From NCBI GenBank assembly GCA_016584495.1, contig WAID01000007.1, forward strand, positions 2,032,001-2,096,000: a stretch of 64,000 nucleotides of DNA, read 5' to 3'. Every line of letters begins with the position of its first letter. The first letter of the stretch is position 1. This DNA is from Celoporthe dispersa. Taxonomy: Eukaryota; Ascomycota; Sordariomycetes; Diaporthales; Cryphonectriaceae. Under the pieces are notes generated by a model, which did no database searches, was not told the DNA's origin, and saw nothing but the letters and a program-made list of their open reading frames with translations. The position numbers and the translations under genes were made by a program. Of this stretch, positions 22,078-34,443 are shown piece by piece.

Positions 22078-25000
22078 TCAGCGAGTGAACTCGTCCACAG
22101 AGCTCGAACCACTCAGTACTTCCCGCAACTGTGCCCTGGTCGACTTTGAGTCGTCCCGCGCCCTGCCTTTCTGTCCTGGAGACGGACCCGAGAAATTCAT
22201 CTCAAGGAACTCACGGGCGACAAGTTCTGCCTCCTCAAGCCTCTCCGTCTCCTGCTCCGACAGCCGAGCACAAGCAGCTCGCAGATCGTCACCCCGAGCT
22301 AGCAGGAGAGCGATCGCATCAGACCTCTGCACAATGCTCTCATCGACGCCGTTCATCGCCGCACATCGACTTCCGAAGCTGGAGGTGCACCGGCCGGGTG
22401 TCAAGCGAAAGAGGTACGTGACCTGGTCCTCCTTGTTCTGGGTTGCAATATCGATCCGGACGTCCATGTGAGCCAGAGAAAGTCTCGGGCTCTTCCTGAG
22501 GAAGTCGTTCTCGAAGATCTCGTGGAAGTGAGTGGCCGCTAAGACCTTGGGCGCCTCCTCACCAAGCCCGAGGAAATGATCGAGTAGGGCTGTCACCAGA
22601 CCGGCGCCATCCATGGAATTAGTGCCCTTCCCAAATTCGTCGATGAGAACGAGACTTCGACGGGTGGCAAAGTTGATGGAGAAGGCAGCTTGCTTCAAGT
22701 CGATTGCGAAAGCACTTTCATTGCGCGAGACGCTCTCCCTTGTAGCGATTCGAGTGAGGAGGCGATCAGTCAGCCCAATGCAGGCATGAGCGGCTGGCAC
22801 AAAGCTTCCGATATGGGCAAGAAACACGATGAGCGCGACTTGTTTAAGGTAAACACTCTTGCCCGAATGATTGGGCCCTGTCATGACCATGACGCTTGGG
22901 AGGTCTTCCATGTCGTCTGCAACGGCACTGTGGTCCTCGTCCCTGCCACCGCTTCCACCGACAAGGAGTGTATCATTGGCGATGAACGAGGGTACAACAA
23001 GCTCCTGAAGAGGATGGCGGCCATCTTTTATCTGGATGACATTTGCGGTGGTCATCTGTGGTGCCGTCAGCTTGTATTTGTCTGCCCCGAGAGCAAGTGC
23101 AAGGAGACTGTCGAGCTCGCCGCAGACGTTAGACGCGGTGAGTAGAGCCTGCTCGTGACGTAGGATCTTGACGCCCAGATCGTAGACAATTTCGATTTCT
23201 TTGTCTGCAGTGCATAGTCAGTTGTGGCGGTCTGATCCGTAAGACAGGAGAAGACTCGCCTATTATCAGGCCGTACAGATCTCCGAGCTGTATGTCTAGC
23301 GCCCTCATGAGTCGATTCTTGTAGTAGACATCCCCATCCGCTACAAACTTGGCTTCCCAGACATCGTCGTCATCCCCTCCACCATCGTATTTGCCACGTC
23401 CCGTCCCAGTATCGACACTCACGACAGTCAGGAAACCGAGTTGAGGATAGAATATGCATTGCTTCACATAAGGTCGGCCCCACTCGGGAATCCCTGCGAT
23501 TAAATGAACTGCGACCTCATTTAGGAAGTTATCGAGACCATCGTAGGTACGCTTCAATTCGTCTAACCTCGGGTCAACGTTGGGTAATACGCAAGTCCTG
23601 CAACTTTCCTTGGATTGAGGAAAGTCGATGGTGATGGCGATGAGCTCGCCGACTTGTCCGAGCTCATTCGATGAGATGCCATCGACCACCTGTGCTCATG
23701 CATCAGTAACGAGCGATGGCAAGGGCACCCTTCTGAGCCTACCATTGAAGTGAGGGCAATGGTCTCTGCCCCTTGAAGTCTGCTTACTGCTTCGCGCAGC
23801 TCGATCGTGTAAGCCGAAAATGCCTGTAAGGTTGCCCAGGTGCTCCCGCGCCGCGGGGCTCTGCCCTCCTGCCAAGTTGGTCCCTTTCTTTAGCTGCATG
23901 AGGTGTGTCTTGATGTTCTTGATTCTCCTCAAAATTTTGCAAATGTGGCTAATGTCAGCACTGTTCTCTGCTCGTCGGAAGACGGAGATGGTGCGTTGCC
24001 GCTCGTGGATTAATTCCAAGTCGATACTTGGGCGCAGAAACATCTGCCGAAGTTTGAACTTGCCTTGCGCAGTATGAGTCAAGACGTGGAAGAGGCCATA
24101 CACGGAGAGGCCCTCCTTGACCCCCGATGTAGACCTGCCGGGCCCCTGATTAATATGGTTTGGGTGATTCTCGGATCCGAGGATCTGCAGAGACGCCAAA
24201 GCATCGGCATTGACAAACATTGCGTTGGAGAGCGTGAACATCTCAATCGAGCGTACACCAAAGGCGAGGCCCGCATCTGGGTCATTTGGTAGGTATTCTG
24301 CAGCTCGTCTGCGGTGGACGTCGCTGAGGACTGCTCCAGCGCAACCTACCTAGCGCCATCGTTAGAGAGCATCGAAACCGCAGGATGATCGAACTTACAG
24401 AGAAGCGACTGTCTAGATTTATGAAAGTAGCAAGCCGGAGTCGCCTTGCGTACCCACGACTGCCCGACTGTCCGCCCACTGCAGCATCTGCTTCCTCTTC
24501 AGCTACTGTGTTGAAATGCATGGTCCTTGGAGCCCAAAGCGTCGAGGTTGAGGTTCATGAGGTGGCTCTTGCCGGTCTCGTAATTGAACTTCGAAGAGCC
24601 CAATGTGCGAAGTATGTAGGCGCCGCGAAAGTCTCCTGCGTACTAGGTCAACTTATGCCTGGTAATCATGGCCATGTCTCGTACCTTCGCGATGATTGCC
24701 TCCGTGTCCCTCGCAGTCCTGAGCTCCGGCTTCGAGGAACTCGACCAATCTTTCGGGGCTGCGAAGGGAGATAAGGACGGTAGTCGGCTCTACTCGCAGC
24801 AAAAGGGTTTCCACGAAATCCATACCGGCCATTGGTATATCCTCCTGTAGGAATAGTGCCTCGTCGATAGCGACATAGTAGGCGCAACCCACAGTTCCGC
24901 TGTCTTTCATGTCGATGGCCATGATGACCTCATCCAGCCCCTCAGGCTCGTCTTCGTTTGGATCCTCGCTCGAACCGATACCTGCGTGGCTGTGTCCATG

Positions 25001-25359
25001 GTCATTTGTCCTCTGGGTTGATGATGTTGCTGAAGACCTCGGGGGACAGACAGCCGCCCAGCCCTGACCTGTGGGTACGCAGGCAACGATGGTGTAGATT
25101 GCACCGAGGCGGCGGAGGCCGGGCGTGTAATATTCAGGCCAAGGCGCCTGCCTAGTTCTTGTCTCGAATGTGGTGTTGGCGTCGCAGGGGAAAATGCTGA
25201 CGGCGAGGGATGCACAGGAGTACGAATCACGTTGGTCGAACTGCTGCTTCCACGTACCAGACCACTTCGAGCGGTCGAAGATGACGCCGACATAGAAGAC
25301 ACGACAGACGGTGCTCGCGGTGCCGGCACCGATCGCCTGCTTCTCCTTTCAGACGACAT
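22078..25359 (-). CDS. MSH5: Meiotic MutS homologue MSH5, six exons, two apparent frameshifts
   Basis: With MSH4 this protein forms MutS-gamma, which stabilises recombination intermediates and promotes meiotic crossovers. My exons are 25069-25359, 24685-25012, 24399-24635, 23743-24349, 23260-23689 and 22078-23204, giving 1005 aa after two corrections. The N-terminal 95 residues are Ser/Pro-rich and disordered. The connector and lever regions show VGCAGAVLS, FRRAENSADI and STWATLQAFSAYTIELREAV. The ATPase domain has Walker A TGPNHSGKSVYLKQ, Walker B LVLIDEFGKGT and the ATHFHEIF motif, typical of MSH5. One extra base is needed near 24522-24526 (before MHFNTVAEEE) and one in the AAAGGG run near 23882-23887. 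With both removed, each exon closes in the exact phase of its neighbours. The intron at 23205-23259 has a GC donor (GCGAGT). The intron at 25013-25068 uses the weaker GTCAGG. Assembly indels explain the breaks better than a pseudogene. Confidence 0.9.
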
Positions 25360-25925
25360 GATTCGGAGCGTGCAATCAGAACTCCCAGGGGATCAAGGAC
25401 GTCGACACAAAGAAAGAAGATGACACAAGACATCACATCATCAAGCTTGAGGTCAAGGCTGCCGTTGGAGCTGAATACATGCTTAATATTGAGACTCTTT
25501 CAGAGGGGAAATAGCATAAAGTAGGCACCGGGTGAGGAAGAGCTGGAAGATTTTATCCCGCAGGGCAGGTACGAACGTGGTTCCTTCTCACACGGGAGAC
25601 CCGCCAGTTCCACCTGGACGACTGACGCACCTTGATCAACCATTGACACATGGCATGCCCGTATCAGGACCCCAAAGTCTTCCAATAATGAGATATTCGC
25701 TGAGGACAAGTAGGGTTGAATATGCGTGAGGTACGAGACCGTTGTCGCAGGGTAATGAGATTGGATGATCAGGGGTCCAGGCGAGCCTCTCACTTAGCAT
25801 GGCTTTTCCGAGGTGAAGCTGGCTTGCGCCTGATTGTGTCCTCGCTATTCATGGCCCCTCGCGCATATTCTTCTTCTCCTTTTTTCCCCCCTCCTTTCTT
25901 TCTAGCTGTTTCCTTGCGCCCCGGC
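25360..25925. other. Short spacer between MSH5 and EMC5
   Basis: A 566-base spacer that contains the MSH5 promoter and leader and the EMC5 3' UTR (both genes on the minus strand). A T/C-rich tract lies at about 25869-25915. No gene is seen. Confidence 0.45.
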
Positions 25926-26417
25926 TCAGGCCTTCCCACCAGTCCGCACCCACTCAGCAAACTCCTTCCTCTGGGACCGGATGTCCACGAGTCCGGGTCT
26001 CGTCTCTAGAACACGGAAGGGGTTGCCGACGAAATCCTTCTCGACCTCACCATTGCTCTTCAGGAAGCCCTGCTCGCCCTCGCGCTCGACCTTGCCCGCC
26101 CACACCCGCCACTGGATCGGCCGCGGCTTGGGGGCATCCGCCACCAGCCCCAGGACCGTGATGAAGAGGCCGAGAACCGTCTCGATGGAGATGTCGACCG
26201 GCAGCGAGGTTGATGCCTGCGTGTTGTGGAGGCCTGAGCTGGTGGCTCGGAGGGATTGAAGCGCTGAGTGCTCTCGGGCAGAGTAGCAGCTGTTCGGGAG
26301 TTCGTCAGCTTGAGGAGTGGGAGAGCGAGCGTTGTGCATTGAGCTATGATGAGTAACGTACGCATGTGCTACTAGCACGAGACCTAAAGTCGTTATTGTC
26401 TTTGAAATCCACGTCAT
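25926..26417 (-). CDS. EMC5: ER membrane protein complex subunit 5 / MMgT family
   Basis: Exons 26362-26417 and 25926-26289, joined in phase through a 72-nt intron (GTACGT donor, gaacag acceptor), give 139 aa. EMC5 is a core two-helix subunit of the ER membrane protein complex, an insertase for tail-anchored and multipass proteins; the family is also described as membrane magnesium transporters. Helix 1 is ISKTITTLGLVLVAHA, running into CYSAREHSALQSL, the family hallmark after the first helix. LPVDISIETVLGLFITVLG forms helix 2, and the cytosolic tail has RPIQWRVWAGKVERE and RPGLVDIRSQRKEFAEWV. Length and domain order match the family. An unspliced reading would insert 24 polar residues inside helix 1, which argues for the intron. 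Confidence 0.93.
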   Translation of the reverse strand: MTWISKTITTLGLVLVAHAYVTHHSSMHNARSPTPQADELPNSCYSAREHSALQSLRATSSGLHNTQASTSLPVDISIETVLGLFITVLGLVADAPKPRPIQWRVWAGKVEREGEQGFLKSNGEVEKDFVGNPFRVLETRPGLVDIRSQRKEFAEWVRTGGKA

Positions 26418-27341
26418 GTTGGGGTTTTGGACACGTCAAAGGTTGACCCGATGCTCAGGATACTGTATTTGATGTTTGGGCGTTGGCACATACATACACA
26501 TGGCAGCTGTAAGCTGTGTTGCTACCGCCGCCACCACTACAGAAGAGCTCGGGCCACCTGGCCCCACGCCAGGAATATGCAATTACCGGGGATGCGGCCG
26601 ACTTCATCTGTCCAGACACGGCTCGTTTTCGTTCCGGGGGTTTCTCACATCTACATATACATGGTACATAGTAGCCACCTCAAAGCCAAAGGCTCCTTCC
26701 TCTTGGTAAGCCTAAATGCTTTTTATGACGTACGTATCTTACCTTGTTCATGCACTTGGATATTTGCTCTTCGCCCTCTTCTTCAGCACCGCATCCGTCG
26801 GGGCGGGATGTCCACCATTGCTGTACAACCCACAATGGCATTGTTCAGTCTCGACTTCTCACTTTTGCGCCCACCGTGTAGGTCAGCATTATTCTCAACT
26901 TCACTGGCCCCGTAACACGTATTGACGCAGAGCACGAAGGGTTTCCTAGCATCAGTCCATGGTCAGCTTCACGATGGTGGTCTCGCATTCAGCCAGGGGA
27001 CTTCTTGAGTAGGAATGAGATGAAAAATCTATCGTGCACATAATGTAAGCCACCAACTCCTTTCCCGTTCATGACCGGCCGTGCCATCATCCATACACGC
27101 ATAGGCTACTTGGATATCCATACCAATGACCAATGACCCGCGTTGCTAACGCTAGAATCAGTGCCATCCTATGTATCTTGACGCATGTGCCTTGCCTCTC
27201 CGGTCACAATGTCCACGCTGCATGGAAAAGTAAAAAAAAAATAATCATCTTAATAATACAGTATTCATACAGGTTCCGTCGGCTGGGTGTTCTCTCTAGG
27301 TAGGGCGGAGAATAACACAAAGGAAGATCAGGCCTTCTCTA
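26418..27341. other. Intergenic spacer
   Basis: A 920-base spacer: the EMC5 promoter side and the 3' UTR of the HMG-box gene. It contains TACATA-type words (26485-26680) and an A-rich patch (27227-27250). No gene is supported. Confidence 0.45.
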
Positions 27342-29203
27342 TCAGTCGTGTGCAGTGTATGTCTCTGACAGAGACGGATCATTCACTGAGTAAGGCTGAG
27401 ACAGCGACGGGTCCACGCCCCAGTCATCATACTGGTCACCAGCCTGGCTCTCGTCGATGTGCTGGATGTCCCAGCACTCGTCGTTGCCTCTCAGCAGCTG
27501 CCGTGCTTGCTGATCCTGCAGCAGGCTTTCGTCACCGAACTCGTTCGACAGCCCATCGCCCCCAGCTTGCTGCAGGCCGGGGTCGTGGAAGCTGAAGCCG
27601 AGGCCCGTGTTCTCGATGGCGTGGTCAGGGAGGTGTAGCGGGTTGCTAGGATCGAACGAGTTGTCACCCACGGGGTACAGGCCCGCGTCGACATGGTCGT
27701 TCTGCATGAAGTGTGCGGGCCGGGGCGTGTGCTCCAGGCCATGATGCTGCGAAGGGGCCAAGTACGAGTCCAGCATGTCTGGTTGCAGTGGCTGGTGGTA
27801 TGCGCTGCCCGGGGAGGGTGTCTTGTGGTACGAGACGTCCTCCACTGCATATCCGCGCTGTTGGTAGTGCGGATTCGCCATGGAGTTGGACGACAGGTAT
27901 TGACCCGACTGGCTGAGGGCCATTGAGCCATAAGGTGCTGGCATCTGCTTGCTTGGGTTGGTGTAACCATACGACGACATGACCGCGCGGGGGTGCATCA
28001 TGGGCTGATGCTGTGGTGGTGGTGGGTAGTGCGACCCAGGCTGGTAGTACACTGGATGGTGGGCATACAGCTCAGATTCCGGCATGGGCGTGCCTGTCTC
28101 TGAGCGGTCCCTCTTGCCCCCCGCTGACCACCCTCCCAGTCATACATCTCGAGGTCCGAGGCTTCATCGTCCGAGTCACGCTTGCGCTTCTGGTTCTTGG
28201 GCTTGGCGGGTGTGAACTTGTACCCAGGGTGGGCCTTCTGGTGGTTGGTGCGCTCCAGCTTTGCCCAGTCGGCGAACTGCTTCCTGATGTGGTCGGGCTC
28301 TTGGTCCCAGCTGGCACCGCATACCTTGGACACAACTTGGTGGTTGTTGTGTTCGCAGTACGCCTTGGTGTGGTTTTGGAATGCCTTTCGGTACAGCATG
28401 AAGGAGTTCATCGGACGCTTGATCTTGCCAGGTTGTTTGCGGTCCGTCTCGATCTCCTGTCTCCGCACCTCGGCTGAACGATTGATGTATGTCTCGATCT
28501 CCACCATGGACTTCTTCCACTCCTCCCCCATCTCACTCAGGGGCTTCTCGAGATGGACCTTATCCTTGTCCGACCTCTCACGACCCTTCTTCCTCTTTGC
28601 CTTCTGAACGCGACTCTTCGCTGCGAGCGGCCTTGGGATAGCCGCTGGTCTCTGGATGTTACCATGCCGCAGGCTGAGAATGTCCGACTGCTGCGATGGT
28701 GACGATGCCGGGGTGGTGTACGGTGGCTGGATCACGCGATTGTGTGAGCAAGACATTCATCCGCTCGACATGGGGAAGATAGGAAGGGAGGGGAAAAAGA
28801 GAAGAAGAGGGGAAAATACAGGACCTACCTCATCTGGTGATGGATAGACACCATCGTGAGAGTCATACATGGACTGACTCTGGTAGGTGTACTCCCCCCC
28901 GTACGCTTGTTGTTGCTGCTGCGGTGGGAGGCTATACTGCGTATTGTGAGGGTTGACCACGCCATGGGGCGCAGGGGTTGACATCCTCGAGTCTGCTTGA
29001 GGAGGGCTCGAGGCAATGCTTGGTTCGATTGCAGCATGCTCGCGAGGATAGGATGTCGCGTTATTGTGGTGCACCAGCTCGTCGAAGCCCTGCGGAAGCT
29101 GCCCGTCATTTGATGATGTTGTTGGCGAGAGAGGCAGACCGGCGGCAGGGTCCATCTTCACGTATGGCATCTCAGACGGGAGTAGATGGGTGGCCTGTGC
29201 CAT
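27342..29203 (-). CDS. HMG-box (MATA_HMG type) transcription factor, one apparent frameshift
   Basis: Exons 28829-29203 and 27342-28726 (102-nt intron, GTAGGT donor, gatccag acceptor) give about 586 aa once one missing base is allowed for. Exon 1 is Pro/Gln/Tyr-rich with PPQQQQQ, a probable activation region. The HMG box (about residues 205-275) reads KIKRPMNSFMLYRKAFQNH, VCGASWDQEP and KLERTNHQKAHPGYKF. This is the sequence-specific subclass of mating-type and Ste11-like proteins. A basic tail KPKNQKRKRD follows, then a long Pro/His/Tyr/Ser/Gln-rich C-terminus ending in SLSETYTAHD. The frame slips at about 28129-28137, where GAGGGTGG probably lacks one G; correction continues into SAGGKRDRSETG. 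The architecture resembles Neurospora FMF-1 / Podospora HMG5-type fertility regulators, but I cannot prove orthology. The start is uncertain because the frame stays open upstream of 29203. Confidence 0.8.
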
Positions 29204-29321
29204 GGCTCTTGCTAAGGTCAGTTGCTCAGGATGAATGTTGGTCGCTGCAGAGCTGCCAGGCGTTGCTGAGGTGACGGGAGTAAGTATATGACGAGGAAGG
29301 CCAACGAACGGCTTGCCCAAG

Positions 29322-29323
<2 letters not shown>

Positions 29324-29351
<28 letters not shown>
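29324..29351. repeat. (CT)n microsatellite
   Basis: A CT-dinucleotide tract in the probable leader of the HMG-box gene. Confidence 0.75.
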
Positions 29352-29353
<2 letters not shown>

Positions 29354-30648
29354 TTCTCCCAAGTCTTGTTCGAGAGGGTGAATACGAGGTGGGCCAGGTT
29401 GATAAATCGTTGGGGGGCAGCAGCCTGTCCCGAACTCGCCGTGCTCTGGGTGGTGCTCAGACCCCAGTCGCTGGGCAGGGCCTGAAAGAGCAGGGGATGG
29501 GGTTCTTAAACAGTCCGAGACGCCAGGTTTTGTGAAAGCTCTCTGTTGACTGGCTGGGCCGGTCCCTCCCTGGTCTCGTGGCAGGTGCTGCAGCAGGACA
29601 GTGTATCTGCTGGTGCTATCCCAGTGGTGGCTTCCTTCTTGCGTTGTCGGGGTGGCGCGGGGCCGATCTGAGAGCGCGGTCTGTCTCTCTCCCTCCCTCT
29701 CTCTCTCTCTGCGTGCGTGTGTGTGTGTATGTGTGTGTGTGGTGTGTCCTGGGTAGAGGCAGCAGCAGGAGGAAGTGCAGCACCAGATATGCAGCAGGAA
29801 TGCGGCTTCAAATGGTTGACACGAGCCTGCTGCAGAGGGCCAAGTGGCAGGGGTATACTTCCTTGCCTAAGGAGGAGGCGTGACACCGCCGCACTGGAAT
29901 AGTAGCCTTAGCCTTGTGTGTTGAGCCACTGAGATGGCCTCATCCACCCGCTTTGGTTCGTTCCTGGAAGATTGCTTTCATATGTTCCTCATCAAAGGCT
30001 AGCTGGTTTATTTTTGTTTCTTTGTCCGGTCGTCTGTACGTACTTCTGGTGGAGGGGTACGAAACCCGGGGGGGAGGAGGAGGGGGAGGGCAAGCTTGGG
30101 CAGAACGTTACCCTGAGGTGTTGTCCTTTGTTGTTCAGGGCTTTGTCGCGGACTTCTTTCAGACGGGGCAAAAGAATTGGGGCTAGTTGAGGACCCTGTT
30201 ATTTGTATATCCAGGCCAGTTCTGGACGACTGCGGATGCATGGGAAGCTCGTGGGTGGAGGCTAAGGTGCTACATGCGGCCATGCCGATTACCGCATTCG
30301 GCCAGACCTACCTGCAGTCAGGCCAGTGCCCGCGGACGCATCCTGCTAACGGGTTCTCCTCATGTCACAAAATCCATATCAAAAAGCCCTCGGAACTCTC
30401 CGTGGCATACCTGGTTATACTTTTGTTGGCCGGCATCGGGGTCCTGGGATGGTGTCTGTCTGGGCTTTACCGCCAGAAAGTTCATGTCACGATGGCGGAG
30501 TATTTGGAAACTGTGCCCCTCAGAAAGTGTCCTGATCCCTGACACCCAGCAGCAAAAGTCTGGCCGCGCTGGCTATATCCAAGGCAGAGAAAGAGGGGGA
30601 GAGAGAGAGAAGAGGGCTCACTTGAGCTCATTGGCCCAGGCTGTACTG

Positions 30649-30671
30649 GGCACACACACACACACACACAC
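30649..30671. repeat. (CA)n microsatellite
   Basis: A run of about 11 CA units in the long spacer upstream of the HMG-box gene. Confidence 0.8.
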
Positions 30672-33600
30672 ATGCACACTCGTGCTGTCGGCGATCCATG
30701 CTGGGCCACACAAGCTCACGCTCTACCAGTTCACGCACCAGCCCGCTTAAACTCCAAAAAGGCAAGGGTATTGCAAGTGGTTCGACCGGCTCGACCGCTA
30801 CCGAGATAGACGGGAACTCGGAATGGCTGGTGAAGGAGGCGGAGGTGACTCGACCAACCCAGGCAGAGCCGGACTGATCGTGGGCTGCAGCGGGTGTAAC
30901 GACCCAAAAGCCCTATTCCCTCAAGCTCTCAAGAATGTCTCTCGGCTTGAAACCCAACAGCTGAAGCCCGCGGATCTGGGTCGTGGTCCCGTAAGCTGAG
31001 ACATGCACTCTCCCTCACCTGGTGAGGAGTAGGGAGAGACAGAAAAGAGAGAGGGGGGGAGGGGAGGGGAGAGAAGGGTGGAGGGAATAGGCGGCCAAGT
31101 GGTTGGCTTGCCGCAAACGTACGCGGCTGTTCATTGGTCCGCGCATAAGTATCCATCCCGCATTCCTTTGACGTCAGGAGATGCCATCTAGCCACACTTG
31201 GGCTGGCGAAAGCTTAGTAGGTGCTGATGGTGGTCTAGCCTCTCCCGCCGTGCTCACTAGACAGCTCGGCGCGGATTCCGTCGAGAGATCCTCTGCTCTT
31301 GCTTCCTAATTCCGCCCTCCCAACGCGGCTACCGCTGTCTGCGGGGCGTGGATTGCTCTCTGGCCTCGTGCTTCGACAGCTGGGCAGCTGGCTCGTACCG
31401 CTAGTTGGCCCCCCAAGGACCGTCTCCTCAAGCTGGGGTCAGGCAGGCGATCGCTGAGGCGATCGATCTGTACACTGTATCTGGCGGGTAGCTGCATTAG
31501 CGGATGTACGGCTGGCTGTCTGTTCGAGCAAGCCACCGGCAGTCTGACAGCCATTCGTACCCACTGCCAGAGCAGAGGCGGCCCGCCTCAGTGGGGTCTG
31601 CTTGGGCAGGAGGAGATGGGAGGCGGAGAGACGACGGAGACTCTGTCCTGGAGGACACCGAGCACGTGCGCAGGACTCGCCTGATGGGCAGAGCAGGCTG
31701 GTACCTTTTGGCACGGATGGGCTGGTGCACGATGATGCTCCACAGGCTGTGCGATCTTGTGGTCGAGGCGGGATGGCACACATATCCAGGACCCTGCAGG
31801 CGGTATGCAGGCGACCCCCATTTCCGTCTGCCTCTTTTCGGCTTGCCTCTGGTGCGTCTCCCGGGCAGAGTGACGGCTGTTGCCGTGCTGATGCTTGAGC
31901 CTGCCTGCGATTGCTACGTCTCTACGGAGGGACCAGACCGATACCAGCCCCTGGCTTGCTTGCGTGGTTTTATAGCTGCATCTTTTTTTGCTTTCAGCCC
32001 CTCGACTCAAAGAGCCTTTGGCCTTTGATGTGATGCAAACGATGGGGCAGAAGCAGCCGAGATCACCACTTTGACATTGCCTTTTTTTTTTTTTCTTTTC
32101 TTCTTCTTGCTCTTTCCCCTTAACCTGGCTTTCCTCTATCCTACCTCAAAGGATCAGAGGAACAAACGATTCCCTCCTGTCAAAGATGAAAAGTGACGGA
32201 TGGGGCGGGCTGCAGAGTGAGGTCCGTGAGGAGAATTAATTAAAAAAAAGAGAGACTTCGGAGCGTTTGATCACTTATCGAACTTTCCTGGCCCCTTGGG
32301 TTTAATTCGCCTCCTCCTCGGTGTACCCGCCGACGACGGACCCTCCCAATACATGGTTTACTGTACGATCAAGGCTCCATCCTTCACACACCTGCAGCAC
32401 ATGACCAAAACTACATGCGTACACCTTGTCACCAGGTTCACAAGCTTAATAGGCTTTCGTCCGTAGTGTTTACTTAGTACTCCCCCTCCCCCTCCCCCCC
32501 ACGACCAGCCCCAACAGACAGACTAGCGGCTCGTCTGAGCTGGCGTGGCGCACTCTCACCCTTCCACATGTCTCTTTCAGCCGGGTATCCGTGACGGCCT
32601 GGTTCCTGTCCTGTCTTGTCTCTCGCTGCTTGTTTCTGTTTTCTCCCCCAGGCGTTCACCGGCAGCCCACCTTTTTTTGGGGGGGGGTGCCTGCTCTGCC
32701 CTGTCTTGTCTTAGACCATCAAGAAACTAGCCTGGGGACCGTTCATAGGGAGACTCTGATCAGCAACGATCCGTGGGGGTCTGGCACGAACTGGTTCGAG
32801 CCCCTTTGGTAAGGTCGCCGCCTGGGGGGCCCGGTTCGCCTCTCCCGGTCGGGGTTTGTTGAGGCCTAGAAAGCTAGATCATCATCATCGCGAGCAGTAG
32901 ACGTTGATCGGGTCGGACCTTGTGTGGTCTGGCTTGATCGTATTGCCATTATCTAAACTAGGGACCTTGAGGCCGTCGGCTGCTGCGGGCCAAGATCGCG
33001 TCATGGCGCGTGAAGATGAGCACGCACTGGCGGTGATCACATGCGATAGGAGGCCGTGCCGTGCTATGCCATGACAGGCGCAAGGGATCGCGTCCGCGAG
33101 CTGAGAAAGCCATGAGGGACAACCATGATCCGTAGCCCTTTGGAACCCATTGGTCACGCAGCATCATCACGATGGGATCTGCACAGCAGCAGCATCATCA
33201 TCACAAGCATCTCCTCGCCACCCAGCAAAGGGGACACCACTCTCCTCACCTAGACTTCGACCAGCAGGCGCCTTTGTTCAAACCGTCCAAGTCTCGTCTA
33301 GGAGATGAGCGCGTGCCCCCGCGCCCCCTCCAAGACAGAAGGGCCGGTGAGTCCGCGCCAGGTTGTTGACACTACCAAATCAGATACGTCGATGATCTGG
33401 CACACCATGCCCATGCCCCAACTGGCCGTAGTGCCCAGTCCATCCTGTCATGACCAGCGCCTGTCATACCTCCTCGCTGTCACAACATGAGTCGTGAGGA
33501 AAGGGGGTTAGACGCGCGATGGGCAGCCAGCCTCACGCCGCGCTGGAGCCCTTCCCTCCCTTCCCCCTTTCAGCGCTGCTCTAGTGTCGCTCGTGGGCCA

Positions 33601-34443
33601 GGGAAGAGGAGGAGGCGGACCGAGTGAGGGCACGCGCGAGCTGTCACCTCTCTCGCCCTGTCCAGCCCGCCCTGTCAATTTGTCAAGATTGGACAACCAA
33701 CCCACCCCTGCGGACTGTATTTTTAGCGCTCACACGAGGGCTCTGGCTCTTGCTGCACAGAAGTCTGTCCTGTAAGTCAAAAGTCCTTCCAGAAGTCTCT
33801 CACTGGGGGCTGTGGCTTTCTTCCCCTTCTTTTCCTTCTCCGTTCAAGCCGAGCTGCCGTCCAGATAGGGTTGTCGAGGCGGGAAAGCTTGGGGCAGACA
33901 AGGCTGACGATAAAATTCGTGGGCTAGCGAGAGATCCGCGTCAGGCGGGGTTGACACTGGTGCATAAGTTCGGCGACCACGTTAGGTCATGTTTGGCTCT
34001 TGGGATGAGGGTCCGGCCGTTGGATCATGGTGTGCTTTGGTATGCTGTGAGTCATCTCTAATTGGTAGGTCTCCGCCCACCTGTCGTCTGAACTGTATGT
34101 ACACTTTTTTTTTTTTTTTGAGCAATAATCTTTTCTCTCTTCTTGTCGTGGAGTCTGCATGCTTGCCCAAACTTTCTCAGCATCCACGGCTGGTATGAAG
34201 AGGCGTTTCTTCTTTCATGCCACTGTTGTCCACGTTTTCGTATACAATGTATCATTTATCACTGGTCTTGATGTAACTGTAATATCTTTAAGGGGCCCCA
34301 TCTTCTTATTGTCTGTCTCGGGATACCCGATGTGAGATCATGATGTCGACCCGTCCCCAAGGGGATGATTTACGGGCGCGCCCGCGTTGCTGGACACTTT
34401 GGAGAGCCGCGGACCAAACTTTGTGAATCATGATGCCGCCGTA

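Larger units (their letters stand above)
29204..34443. other. Long gene-free spacer (about 5.2 kb)
   Basis: This is the upstream region of the HMG-box gene and the downstream region of the PHD-finger gene. It contains CT, GT and CA microsatellites (29324-29351, about 29715-29742, 30649-30671), a G-run cluster at about 30067-30090 and poly-T/poly-C tracts. Many short open frames exist, all without coding character. Long regulatory leaders or noncoding transcripts are possible; I see no transposon open frame, tRNA or rRNA. Confidence 0.45.

Noticed and set aside
30187..30750. 187-codon plus-strand frame
   Set aside because: Includes the CA microsatellite and GA runs in frame and overlaps another frame of similar length; not protein-like.
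32793..32803. tRNA B-box-like GGTTCGAGCCC
   Set aside because: The flanking bases cannot form a T-stem or an acceptor stem, and no A-box lies at a suitable distance.
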